Shown here: piece by piece, positions 43,718 to 51,751 of the stretch
Position numbering within the stretch: the first letter of the stretch is position 1
Layout of the letters: each line of letters begins with the position of its first letter
Origin: JAVBJN01 sp031546985
GTDB lineage: Bacteria; Bacteroidota; Bacteroidia; Chitinophagales; Chitinophagaceae
NCBI GenBank assembly: GCA_031546985.1
Contig: JAVBJN010000020.1
Coordinates: forward strand, 1 to 64,000
DNA length: 64,000 nt
Direction of reading: 5' to 3'
Notes under the pieces: generated by a model
What the model was told of the DNA's origin: nothing
What the model saw: only the letters and a program-made list of their open reading frames with translations
Databases searched by the model: none
Program-made: the position numbers and the translations under genes

Positions 43718-43839
43718 TGGTAGTCCTTTTATTGGTATTAAATTAACGGCCTTAATCTGATTTGTGCAAAAAAACTCTGTTAAATTCACTTCTACCCGGA
43801 CTTAAACACAGCATATACGACCATAACAATTAATATTAT

Positions 43840-43847
43840 TATTTTTG
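43840..43847 (+). promoter_or_regulatory. -7 box for the three-gene cassette
   Basis: TATTTTTG, 17 bases before the ATG at 43865, matches TAnnTTTG. A good -33 element is not evident. Confidence 0.5.
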
Positions 43848-43864
43848 ATGACCAATACTCCGAT

Positions 43865-44014
43865 ATGCCATTGTTATACATCGACCCGGGAAGCAGCAGC
43901 TTTTTTATCCAGTTCCTTATTGCAGGAGCGCTGGGCGCCGTTTTTTTCTTCAAAAACACTTTCCGCAGGATTAAGATGTTCTTCACTAACCTTTTCAGAA
44001 AAGGCGATAAATAA
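43865..44014 (+). CDS. small membrane protein with YIDPGSxS motif
   Basis: A 49-residue ORF running from ATG 43865 to TAA 44014: MPLLYIDPGSSSFFIQFLI..., then AGALGAVFFF as membrane segment and a basic tail (KNTFRRIKMFFTNLFRKGDK). The YIDPGxGS start followed by one membrane helix and a KIK-type tail is a pattern I recall in small proteins next to methyltransferase/sulfatase-type genes, though I cannot check it. It sits behind a -7 box and 15 bases before the methyltransferase gene, so translation is likely. It is shorter than usual gene-calling limits. Confidence 0.75.
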   Translation: MPLLYIDPGSSSFFIQFLIAGALGAVFFFKNTFRRIKMFFTNLFRKGDK

Positions 44015-44029
44015 TTGAATCCATCCAGT

Positions 44030-45379
44030 ATGCAAGTTCCGGGATCTTACAGGGACCCTGCCGGGTTTATGATCCGGCAGCAAGGCAAGGTTTACCGTGT
44101 GGTACAACCCGGTTATGCTATGCCCTACACCCAATTGATGAAATCGGGCCTGTATGAAAAGCTTACGGGCGGCGGGCAATTGCTGGCGCATAAAGAATTG
44201 CCGGTACCAGCAGCATATGCCGGGGCATACCGTTTCCTGGAGCCGGAGCAGTTAACGGCTATAAGCTATCCCTACGAATGGAGTTTTAGCCAGCTGAAAG
44301 ATGCGGCCTTGCTTACGCTGGAAATTGCAGAAAAATCGCTGGAATACGGGCTTACGTTAAAAGACGCTACGCCCTTTAACATCCAGTTCCGGAACGGGAA
44401 ACCCGTTTTTATAGACACCCTATCGTTCGACAACTACGATACCAAAGCGCCGTGGATAGCCTACCACCAGTTTTGCCAGACCTTTCTGGCACCTTTGCTG
44501 CTGTGCTGCTACAGCGATGCGGATAGCAATAAACTGCTCACCATTTACCCCGAGGGCATTCCTTTACAGATGGCGGCCAACGTAATTCCGCTGCACAAAC
44601 GGATGAATGTGAACATGATGATGCATGTGGTAATGCCGGCCAAGGTAAAAGGAACCGGAAAGAAGAACAGCCAGTACCAGGCGGCTTTTTCCGAAACCAA
44701 ATTCCGGCAGATACTGGAGTCTTTGCGGGCATTGGTATCGGGCCTCAAATTACCGGAGCAGAAAAGCACCTGGAACCATTATTACGAAGAAGATACTACC
44801 TCGGTATATCTTAAACATAAAGCACAGCAGATTGCCCAATGGTTAAAACTGTTGCGGCCTGCATCCGTGGCCGACTGGGGCTGCAATACCGGGCATTTTA
44901 GCAGGCTGGCAGCCCAGTACAGCCAGCAGGTGTGGGCTATAGACAGCGATGTATATTGCATAGACCGCTTGTACAATAGCCTTAAAAAAGAGACATTGCC
45001 CATTACGGCCATCAGCGCGTCTATCACCACACCGTCGCCGGCTATTGGCTGGAACAATGCAGAGCGCGAACGCCTGCCCGACCGCACCCACAGCGATGTG
45101 GCTATGGCGCTGGCACTGGTACACCACCTGGCCATCAGCAACAACCTGCCTTTGGGTTTTATAGCGCAAATGTTTGCAGAGCAGGCACCCTATCTCATTA
45201 TTGAGTTTGTACCTGCTACCGATGAGAAATGTGTGCAACTGCTGCAACAGCGCACCCGTACCTATCCCGATTATACCGAAAGTGCTTTTGAAACCGCTTT
45301 TGGCCAGTATTTTGAGATCACCGATAAGCAACCTATTCCTACTTCTGAACGGATACTGTACCTGATGAAGAAAAAATAA
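44030..45379 (+). CDS. kinase-like/SAM-dependent methyltransferase fusion (NoeA-like)
   Basis: A 449-residue protein from the ATG at 44030; an in-frame TTG at 44015 overlaps nothing useful. The C-terminal third is a class I methyltransferase: VADWGCNTGHFS (280-291) as motif I, AIDSD (303-307) and ALALVHHLAI (360-369). The N-terminal part has LKDATPFNIQFRNGKPVFIDTLSF (110-133), spaced like a kinase catalytic loop with D112, N117 and a second D129, as in aminoglycoside phosphotransferase-type folds. This arrangement resembles the rhizobial NoeA group. The enzyme probably modifies an envelope or secreted molecule; its target is unknown. Only 7 bases separate it from the sulfatase-type gene. Confidence 0.8.
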   Translation: MQVPGSYRDPAGFMIRQQGKVYRVVQPGYAMPYTQLMKSGLYEKLTGGGQLLAHKELPVPAAYAGAYRFLEPEQLTAISYPYEWSFSQLKDAALLTLEIAEKSLEYGLTLKDATPFNIQFRNGKPVFIDTLSFDNYDTKAPWIAYHQFCQTFLAPLLLCCYSDADSNKLLTIYPEGIPLQMAANVIPLHKRMNVNMMMHVVMPAKVKGTGKKNSQYQAAFSETKFRQILESLRALVSGLKLPEQKSTWNHYYEEDTTSVYLKHKAQQIAQWLKLLRPASVADWGCNTGHFSRLAAQYSQQVWAIDSDVYCIDRLYNSLKKETLPITAISASITTPSPAIGWNNAERERLPDRTHSDVAMALALVHHLAISNNLPLGFIAQMFAEQAPYLIIEFVPATDEKCVQLLQQRTRTYPDYTESAFETAFGQYFEITDKQPIPTSERILYLMKKK

Positions 45380-45386
45380 ACCTGCT

Positions 45387-46898
45387 ATGCCATCCCAACC
45401 CAACCAACCTCATAGCCGGAAAAACAACGTATACCTGCTGCACCTGGTGCTGATGCCCGTTTTTTTTGTGCTCAAAATGATGAGCGACTACAACGGTTTG
45501 TACCATACCGCCAATGCCCTAAAATGGGGAGCGATATATATTTCGGGCAGTGTGCTGCTTTTCGGTTTATGCTGGTTAACCAACCGAAACCGGTTTAAAA
45601 GCGCCACACAAACACAGGTTGTACTCACTTTGTTTTTTTACTTCGGTTACCTGCATGGTTTACTAAAGCAAGCGGCACCCGATGCCTTTATTGCCAAATA
45701 CGCCTTTGTGCTTCCGGCGGTGATAGTGCTGGCCCTGGTTGCATTATGGCGCATCCGCAAAACCACGGGCACCAACCTGCTTAAGCTGAACCAATATTTG
45801 CTGCTGCTGTACGCTGTGTTTATGAGTGTAGAGGGTATAAAAGCACTGCAGTCTAAAAAAGCAGTGCCCGTAACGTCACACACATTCGCATCCAAATCTG
45901 CACAGGCTGTTTATCCCAATGTGTATTTCCTCATTTTTGACGAATACCCCAGCAGTGTTTCGTTACAGGAAAAACACGGTTTTCGCAATCCGCTCGATAG
46001 CTTTCTTACCGCCCGGCAGTTCTTCATTTCGCGCAGCAGCAGCAGCAGTTATGATATGACACCGCTGAGCATGGGCTCTACCCTGAGTATGAATTTTTTG
46101 CCACTGGCCAAACAGGAAGAGCGCCTGAGCCGGCTGTACCTGACGGGTGTAACAGCAGTGCAGCACAACCCGGTGTTTAAACAATTTAAAGCGCTGGATT
46201 ACGAGATCATCAACAACAGTATTTTTGATATAGACGGGTATCCCTGCCTGCAAAAACCGAGGTTTACGTACTTCAACGATTATATTTTTTACTACCAGAC
46301 TTTATGGGGCAAAATTCACGACGATATCTGGTTTAATGTAGTACTCCACCCTACGGCAAACAAGATCTACGATTTTAAAAAAGCGGAACAGCAAAAGGAA
46401 ATGGCACAGTTCACCAACATTATGACGCTGCCGCTGAATCGCTTAAAAACATTGAGCCTGCAAACACCGGAAAAGCCCACATTTCAATATGCACATGTGG
46501 TGTCGCCGCACTTGCCATTGGTGTATGACCGCAACGGCCGTTTCGACTCTGCCGGGCTTATTAAACCTTACCGGGCCGAAGCGTTTATAGAACAGGTGCT
46601 GTACATTAACACGCAGATCGAAAGCATTATTACCAATATACAGGCTAGTAATGCGGGCAAACCATATGTAATTATCCTACAGGGCGATCATGGCGAGGGA
46701 GAATCGCTCTATAGCCCAACTTACGGCTCTATAGACCGCTATAAGAACCTGAACGCTTATTACTACAGTGATGGAGATTATACGGGTTTGTACGATGGCA
46801 TTTCATCGGTGAATACTTTCCGGGCAGTATTCAACAAGTACTTCCAGGCGGGGCTGCCTATGCTGCCCGATTCGAGTGTATACATTAAACCAAAATAG
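45387..46898 (+). CDS. membrane sulfatase/alkaline phosphatase-superfamily protein
   Basis: A 503-residue protein with five N-terminal membrane segments (about 17-30, 47-63, 77-92, 105-121, 136-150) and a large extracytoplasmic domain. This domain has VYFLIFDEYPSS (179-190) as the first metal-binding strand, SSYDMTPLSMGSTLSMNFLP (220-239) where the nucleophile would lie, SPHLPLVYDRNG and the C-terminal LQGDHGEGES metal site, the alkaline phosphatase-superfamily order seen in phosphoglycerol and phosphoethanolamine transferases and sulfatases. It is likely an envelope hydrolase or transferase working with the two genes before it. Confidence 0.83.
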   Translation: MPSQPNQPHSRKNNVYLLHLVLMPVFFVLKMMSDYNGLYHTANALKWGAIYISGSVLLFGLCWLTNRNRFKSATQTQVVLTLFFYFGYLHGLLKQAAPDAFIAKYAFVLPAVIVLALVALWRIRKTTGTNLLKLNQYLLLLYAVFMSVEGIKALQSKKAVPVTSHTFASKSAQAVYPNVYFLIFDEYPSSVSLQEKHGFRNPLDSFLTARQFFISRSSSSSYDMTPLSMGSTLSMNFLPLAKQEERLSRLYLTGVTAVQHNPVFKQFKALDYEIINNSIFDIDGYPCLQKPRFTYFNDYIFYYQTLWGKIHDDIWFNVVLHPTANKIYDFKKAEQQKEMAQFTNIMTLPLNRLKTLSLQTPEKPTFQYAHVVSPHLPLVYDRNGRFDSAGLIKPYRAEAFIEQVLYINTQIESIITNIQASNAGKPYVIILQGDHGEGESLYSPTYGSIDRYKNLNAYYYSDGDYTGLYDGISSVNTFRAVFNKYFQAGLPMLPDSSVYIKPK

Positions 46899-46900
46899 GG

Positions 46901-47113
46901 ATCGCTGATTTCTGATGTATGATTTGAGGATTTGCCCAACGCGAAAAAACAGCGCAACATATTGGCTGACCGCTGATTTGTGATCTGTGCGAGATTAGAA
47001 TTTCAAAAGAAGAGATCCGGCTTCCGTTCGCACCTCCCCGTATGAACGGGACTGGCAGGTCTAACAAAGGTGGCTAAGCCTTAGTAACAGAGGTGGCTGA
47101 GCTTGTCGAAGCC
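46901..47113. repeat. intergenic repeat cluster
   Basis: The gap between the sulfatase-type gene and korA holds ATCGCTGATTTCTGATG and ACCGCTGATTTGTGATCTG (GATC-type family, 46901-47003), ACTGGCAGGTC (CCTGnCAGG-type, about 47050), and AGGTGGCTAAGC and AGGTGGCTGAGCTTGTCGA (47068-47110), the latter close to a GGCTGAGCTTGTCGAAGCC word common between genes of many bacteria. No gene is present. Confidence 0.55.
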
Positions 47114-47119
47114 CCGAAG

Positions 47120-48967
47120 CTACAACATCGCCTTAATCGCCGCTACCAATTCGGTTTTAGTAATAAGCACCCCCATCACCTTATTGTATCCTTTGGCATC
47201 GACCAGGTATCGGTCGCGAATAATTTTAATCAGCTGTCCATTGTTAATTTCCGGTATCAGTACCTTTTTGTAGCGTTGGAGCACATCGCCAAGGTTGGCA
47301 GGAAAAGGCCGCAGGTAGCGGATATGTGCATGCGCCACTTTATACCCTTGCGGCAGTAATTCTTCTACCGCAGTTTTGATAGCACCATAGGTAGATCCCC
47401 AGCCCAGTACCAGCACATCACCTTCTTCCGGCCCATTGTCTATTTCCTGCGCAGGAATATGATCGGCAATTTTATCGACCTTGGCCTGGCGGGTATTAAT
47501 CATATGCTGGTGGTTATCGGGATCGTAACTCACATTACCGGTTATATCCTGTTTTTCCAGTCCGCCAATGCGGTGTTCCAATCCCGGTGTGCCCGGCACC
47601 GCCCAGGGGCGCACCAGGTTTTCATCCCGTTTATAAGGCATAAAAGCATCTTCGCCTTCGGCCAGTTTCTTTTTAAAGATCACTTCAAAAGGTTTCAGAT
47701 CGGCAGTTTGCGGAAACTTCCAGGGCTCGGCACCATTGGCAATGTACCCATCGCTCAGGAAGATTACCGGGGTCATATGCTGCACCGCAATGCGGCAGGC
47801 CTCCATCACTGCATCGAAACAATCGCTGGGCGTGCGGGACGAAACGATGGGCATAGGCGACTCTCCATTGCGGCCATAATAAGCCTGCAATAGATCGCTC
47901 TGCTCCGTTTTGGTGGGCAACCCCGTAGAGGGCCCTCCCCGCTGGATGTCGATAATCACCAGCGGTATTTCGAGCATCATAGCCAGGCCCATTGCTTCGC
48001 CTTTCAAAGCCATACCCGGGCCCGATGTAGTGGTTATACCCAGACTGCCACCATAAGCCGCGCCAATAGCAGCGGTAATGCTGGCTATCTCATCCTCGGC
48101 CTGAAAGGTTTTAATACCAAAGGTCTTATACTTGCTCAGCTCATGTAAAATATCTGAAGCGGGTGTAATGGGGTACGTACCCAAAAACAAGGGCAGGCCG
48201 CTCATTTTAGATGCGGCTACCAAACCATACGCCAGCGCAGTATTGCCGGTAATGCTGCGGTAAATGCCGGGTTCCTTATCTGCTTTGGCAACAGTATATC
48301 GTGTGCTAAAAGCCTCGGTGGTATCGCCATAATTAAACCCGGCCTGCAAGGCTTGCAGGTTGGCATCCAGTATCTCGGGTTTATTGCCAAACTTCTCTTT
48401 CAAAAAGTTCATGGTGCTGTTCATATCGCGGTTGTATAACCAGTATACAAAACCCAACACAAACATGTTTTTGCAACGGTCTTTTTCTTTCACCCCCAAT
48501 CCCGTTACTTCTTTAAGCGCTTCGCGGGTAAGTTTGGTAATGTCTATTTTATGCAGCTGGTAACCCAGCAGCGAGTCGTTTTCTAGCGGGTTGTCGCCCT
48601 CTGCATAATTGGCCAGGCGCAGGTTTTTGGCATCAAAACCATCGGTATTGGCAATGATAATGCCGCCCGGTTTAAGTGCTTTGAGGTTTACCTTGAGCGC
48701 GGCGGCATTCATAGCCACCAGCACATCGCAAAGATCGCCGGGTGTATATACATTGTGGCTTGCAAACCGGAGCTGAAACCCGCTTACGCCAGGCACAGTA
48801 CCTAAAGGCGCGCGTATCTCTGCCGGAAAATCGGGGAAAGTTGAGAGGTCGTTGCCCACCAGGGCGGTATTGTTAGAAAATTGAGTACCTGTCAGTTGCA
48901 TCCCATCTCCACTATCGCCTGCAAACTTAATCACCACATCTTCGAGCGTAGTTGATTTACCAGACAT
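47120..48967 (-). CDS. korA: 2-oxoacid:acceptor oxidoreductase subunit alpha (KorA type)
   Basis: A 615-residue fusion of the gamma and alpha domains of a ferredoxin-dependent 2-oxoacid oxidoreductase. The gamma domain begins IKFAGDSGDGMQLTGTQFS, and the alpha part has GTYPITPASDILHELSKYK, DEIASITAAIGAAYGG and TTTSGPGMALKGEAMG. The enzyme likely oxidises 2-oxoglutarate to succinyl-CoA. The beta subunit (TPP-binding) gene is usually adjacent and downstream; here the downstream side has only repeats and a convergent gene, so it must lie elsewhere. Confidence 0.93.
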   Translation of the reverse strand: MSGKSTTLEDVVIKFAGDSGDGMQLTGTQFSNNTALVGNDLSTFPDFPAEIRAPLGTVPGVSGFQLRFASHNVYTPGDLCDVLVAMNAAALKVNLKALKPGGIIIANTDGFDAKNLRLANYAEGDNPLENDSLLGYQLHKIDITKLTREALKEVTGLGVKEKDRCKNMFVLGFVYWLYNRDMNSTMNFLKEKFGNKPEILDANLQALQAGFNYGDTTEAFSTRYTVAKADKEPGIYRSITGNTALAYGLVAASKMSGLPLFLGTYPITPASDILHELSKYKTFGIKTFQAEDEIASITAAIGAAYGGSLGITTTSGPGMALKGEAMGLAMMLEIPLVIIDIQRGGPSTGLPTKTEQSDLLQAYYGRNGESPMPIVSSRTPSDCFDAVMEACRIAVQHMTPVIFLSDGYIANGAEPWKFPQTADLKPFEVIFKKKLAEGEDAFMPYKRDENLVRPWAVPGTPGLEHRIGGLEKQDITGNVSYDPDNHQHMINTRQAKVDKIADHIPAQEIDNGPEEGDVLVLGWGSTYGAIKTAVEELLPQGYKVAHAHIRYLRPFPANLGDVLQRYKKVLIPEINNGQLIKIIRDRYLVDAKGYNKVMGVLITKTELVAAIKAML

Positions 48968-49010
48968 GAACGTTACAATTTGGCTTACTTAAAATTAAGT
49001 GATATAAACG

Positions 49011-49041
49011 AAAAGCCCCCAACAATCCTGTAGGGGGCTTT
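49011..49041 (-). terminator. terminator of kynU
   Basis: AAAGCCCCC (49012-49020) and GGGGGCTTT (49033-49041) pair perfectly around a 12-base loop; T-run on the minus strand. Confidence 0.85.
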
Positions 49042-49071
49042 CTCTATTAGCAAAATATTTGCGTTTGTAAA

Positions 49072-50340
49072 TTATCCTTTGTAGGTCTGCAATAATTCGT
49101 AGAAGCGGAATACATCTTCAAAGCTGTTGTACATGGGTACCGGTGCAATGCGAATCACGTTAGGTTCGCGCCAGTCAGCAATTACACCATTGGATTCGAG
49201 GTAGTCGAATACTTTGCGGCCATCTGTACCAAACAGCATACTGATCTGGCAACCTCTGCGCTCAGGCTCTGCAGGTGTAATGATCTGGAAATTGAGGTGA
49301 TCCAGTTTACGCAGCAGGAAGTCGAGGTAAGCGGTCATTTTCAGGCTTTTTTCACGCAAAGCGGGCATGGTCGCTTTATCGAACAGGTCGAGCGATGCAC
49401 GGTGCGCTACCATGTTAAACACAGGCGCATTGCTCATTTGCCAGCCGGCAGCACCTTTGCGGGGCACATAACCTTTCTCCATTTTAAAACGGGTCTTCTC
49501 TTCATTGCCCCACCAGCCTGCCAGGCGGAAAGTTTCGGGATCGTTGCTGTGGCGGGCATGTACAAACGCGCCACCCACGCCACCAGGCCCGGAGTTGAGG
49601 TATTTGTAAGAACACCAGCAGGCAAAATCCACATCCCAGTTGTGCAGCTCCAAAGGCACGTTGCCCACAGCATGCGCCAGATCAAAACCAGCCAGTGCAC
49701 CTACAGAGTGCGCTTTGGCGGTAATATCTTCCATATCGTACAACTGGCCTGTATAGTAGTTTACACCACCCATGAGCACCAGTGCCAGTTCATTCTTGTT
49801 CTTTTCTATCGCAGCGATAATATCTTCATCGCGCAGGTGCAGCTCGCCCTCGCGCGGCGCTACTTCTACAATAGCTTCGTTAGGGTCGAAACCGTAAAAG
49901 CGTACCTGTGTTTCTATGGCGTATTGGTCGCTGGGAAAAGCGCCGGCTTCCATCAGGATTTTATACCGCTTTTTATCGGGCAGGTAAAAACTCAGCATCA
50001 GCAGGTGCAGGTTTACCGTAAGCGTGTTCATAGCTACTACCTCATCCGGCTCGGCGCCTACGATCTTGGCCAGCGGTTCGTTAAACTGCTGGTGGTAGGT
50101 CATCCACGGGTTGCGCGCGCGAAAATGGCCCTCTACCCCAAACTTAGCCCAGTCGTCCAGCTCCTGCTGAAACAGGTGCGCGGCCATCTTAGGCTGCAAA
50201 CCCAATGAGTTGCCGCAGAAGTACAGGGCGTCTTTATCGTTGATCTTAGGAAAAAGGTAACGTTCACGAAAGGCAAATAAAGTATCCAGGTCGTCCATTC
50301 CCCTGGCAAAATCTATAGAGGCTTCAAAAGGTTTGTTCAT
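49072..50340 (-). CDS. kynU: kynureninase
   Basis: A 422-residue PLP enzyme that splits kynurenine (or hydroxykynurenine) to (hydroxy)anthranilate and alanine. The start MNKPFEASIDFARGMDDLD at 50340 gives the usual length; eleven upstream codons in frame are unlikely. FCGNSLGLQP, FDLAHAVGNVPL and the PLP Lys246 in CWCSYKYLNSGPGG are intact. No other tryptophan-degradation gene is adjacent. A TATTTTTG box lies 21 bases upstream of the ATG on the minus strand. Confidence 0.96.
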   Translation of the reverse strand: MNKPFEASIDFARGMDDLDTLFAFRERYLFPKINDKDALYFCGNSLGLQPKMAAHLFQQELDDWAKFGVEGHFRARNPWMTYHQQFNEPLAKIVGAEPDEVVAMNTLTVNLHLLMLSFYLPDKKRYKILMEAGAFPSDQYAIETQVRFYGFDPNEAIVEVAPREGELHLRDEDIIAAIEKNKNELALVLMGGVNYYTGQLYDMEDITAKAHSVGALAGFDLAHAVGNVPLELHNWDVDFACWCSYKYLNSGPGGVGGAFVHARHSNDPETFRLAGWWGNEEKTRFKMEKGYVPRKGAAGWQMSNAPVFNMVAHRASLDLFDKATMPALREKSLKMTAYLDFLLRKLDHLNFQIITPAEPERRGCQISMLFGTDGRKVFDYLESNGVIADWREPNVIRIAPVPMYNSFEDVFRFYELLQTYKG

Positions 50341-50360
50341 GATGCTGAAAATATTGGGTG

Positions 50361-50368
50361 CAAAAATA
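50361..50368 (-). promoter_or_regulatory. -7 box for kynU
   Basis: On the minus strand TATTTTTG, matching TAnnTTTG, just upstream of the ATG at 50340; it supports the shorter start. Confidence 0.5.
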
Positions 50369-50485
50369 AGCACCCGGAGACAAAAGGCCTAATAACACTA
50401 AATATTGACCTTTTGATCCAAAAATTCCACCAATTCATAATAAAAGACTAATTTGTCTTCTATTTTAAAACAACCTAATTTCTCT

Positions 50486-51697
50486 ATGAAAAACAAAAGT
50501 ATTGCATTATTTAGCTTCTTCCTGGTTTTAGTAGCGATCTCTTCTTGTCAAAAAAAGCACAATGAATCTGCTTCCCATCCGAATACCAGTCAACTTTTAG
50601 GTAAGCCATATAAGATTTATAGTGGCCAAACCAACACTATAGAACTAAAAGAGATTTCTAAAAATTATAAAATGTTTAAAACAAATAGTGGAATGAATAG
50701 CTGGAATAGCATTACAACACAACTTGCTATTCTCGATACTCCCGAGATGAATAACTTTTATTCAACTTTCACGAAAGATATCATAGGAGACATTAATAAG
50801 GATATACCATGTGAAGTTTTCATATTCATGGATAAATATTCCGGGAATTTCGACTTTCAGAGCATTAAGGGAATCAGCTATATATCTGCAAATTATAACA
50901 ATAAGAACTTAGAGGGATACCAGCATGATTTTTACTCAGTCTCTGATAAAAACAGTACTCTTGATAAAAATCTATCTACAGAGTTGACTGTGATTTCTTC
51001 CAGAGATGTTCAGATGCTTCTGGCTACAAGTCTTAAAAACACCTTTGCAGAAAGCCCTTATATCCTAGAAGTGAAATTGAGAAACGACAATTTAGTAGAC
51101 TTACAACCCGACAAAAAGCTGTCACAAACACTTCTCTATAAAAATTATCCCGGGGGAGGCCCAAGCTATGCATGCGGCCCTCACCCTACCTGCAACTATA
51201 CTAATCCTCTAGCAGGCTGCGCTCCTCAGCCTTGGGGCACAGGAACTCCTTATTGTTATGTACAAGGGCAAGATTGCCAGGCCTTAAGTACGAATGACCA
51301 AGCAGATGACGCAGGTCTTTCTCCACTACCCCTTGCCAATGCTTATGATTTCAGAGATAATTTTTTACGTAAGTACAAGATTGGGGAAAAGTACATAGAA
51401 TATTACCATACATTGTCTTACTGTAACTATGTATTTGACATAACTTCTGCTTCAAATATTAAGGCACAACTTCAATTTGCATATGCAACATTTGAAGTTG
51501 CAAATAAATTGCAATATGGAACAAATGACGCCATTCCAATTACAGAGGAGTACTACAATGCCAGCATAAATCAAATTTCGAAATACAAAACAATAGTTAA
51601 TAACGATGAAATATCAGTAATACTATCTGATATTCAGGCAGATCTCGAGCAATTCAAAGGTCTGACCAAAGATCGAATTTTATCTAAAATCATGTAA
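50486..51697 (+). CDS. hypothetical lipoprotein with Cys-rich segment
   Basis: A 403-residue lipoprotein (lipobox AISSC, Cys21) from the ATG at 50486; a TTG eleven codons upstream is the only other start. The middle has a Cys-rich stretch with C230, C236, C245, C257 and C264 inside GPxPxC, PLAGCAPQPWGTGTPYCYV and GQDC, which I recall in similar Bacteroidota exported proteins without known function. The gene is distinctly AT-rich relative to its neighbours. It ends in a strong terminator only 10 bases before the next ATG. Confidence 0.75.
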   Translation: MKNKSIALFSFFLVLVAISSCQKKHNESASHPNTSQLLGKPYKIYSGQTNTIELKEISKNYKMFKTNSGMNSWNSITTQLAILDTPEMNNFYSTFTKDIIGDINKDIPCEVFIFMDKYSGNFDFQSIKGISYISANYNNKNLEGYQHDFYSVSDKNSTLDKNLSTELTVISSRDVQMLLATSLKNTFAESPYILEVKLRNDNLVDLQPDKKLSQTLLYKNYPGGGPSYACGPHPTCNYTNPLAGCAPQPWGTGTPYCYVQGQDCQALSTNDQADDAGLSPLPLANAYDFRDNFLRKYKIGEKYIEYYHTLSYCNYVFDITSASNIKAQLQFAYATFEVANKLQYGTNDAIPITEEYYNASINQISKYKTIVNNDEISVILSDIQADLEQFKGLTKDRILSKIM

Positions 51698-51708
51698 CTT
51701 CCTTACCT

Positions 51709-51746
51709 GAAGAGGTGTATTTATTCAAAATACACCTCTTCTTTTT
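51709..51746 (+). terminator. terminator after the Cys-rich lipoprotein gene
   Basis: GAAGAGGTGTATTT (51709-51722) and AAATACACCTCTTC (51728-51741) form a perfect 14-bp stem with a 5-base loop and TTTTT. The next ATG is at 51752. Confidence 0.92.
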
Positions 51747-51751
51747 ATATT

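Noticed and set aside
43718..43789. Longer acs frame starting at 43789
   Set aside because: The extra 24 codons show no family similarity and the ATG at 43717 gives the usual N-terminus.
44015..44029. TTG start of the methyltransferase gene at 44015
   Set aside because: It would start one base after the small gene's stop; the ATG at 44030 is the more common start type and leaves the conserved part unchanged.
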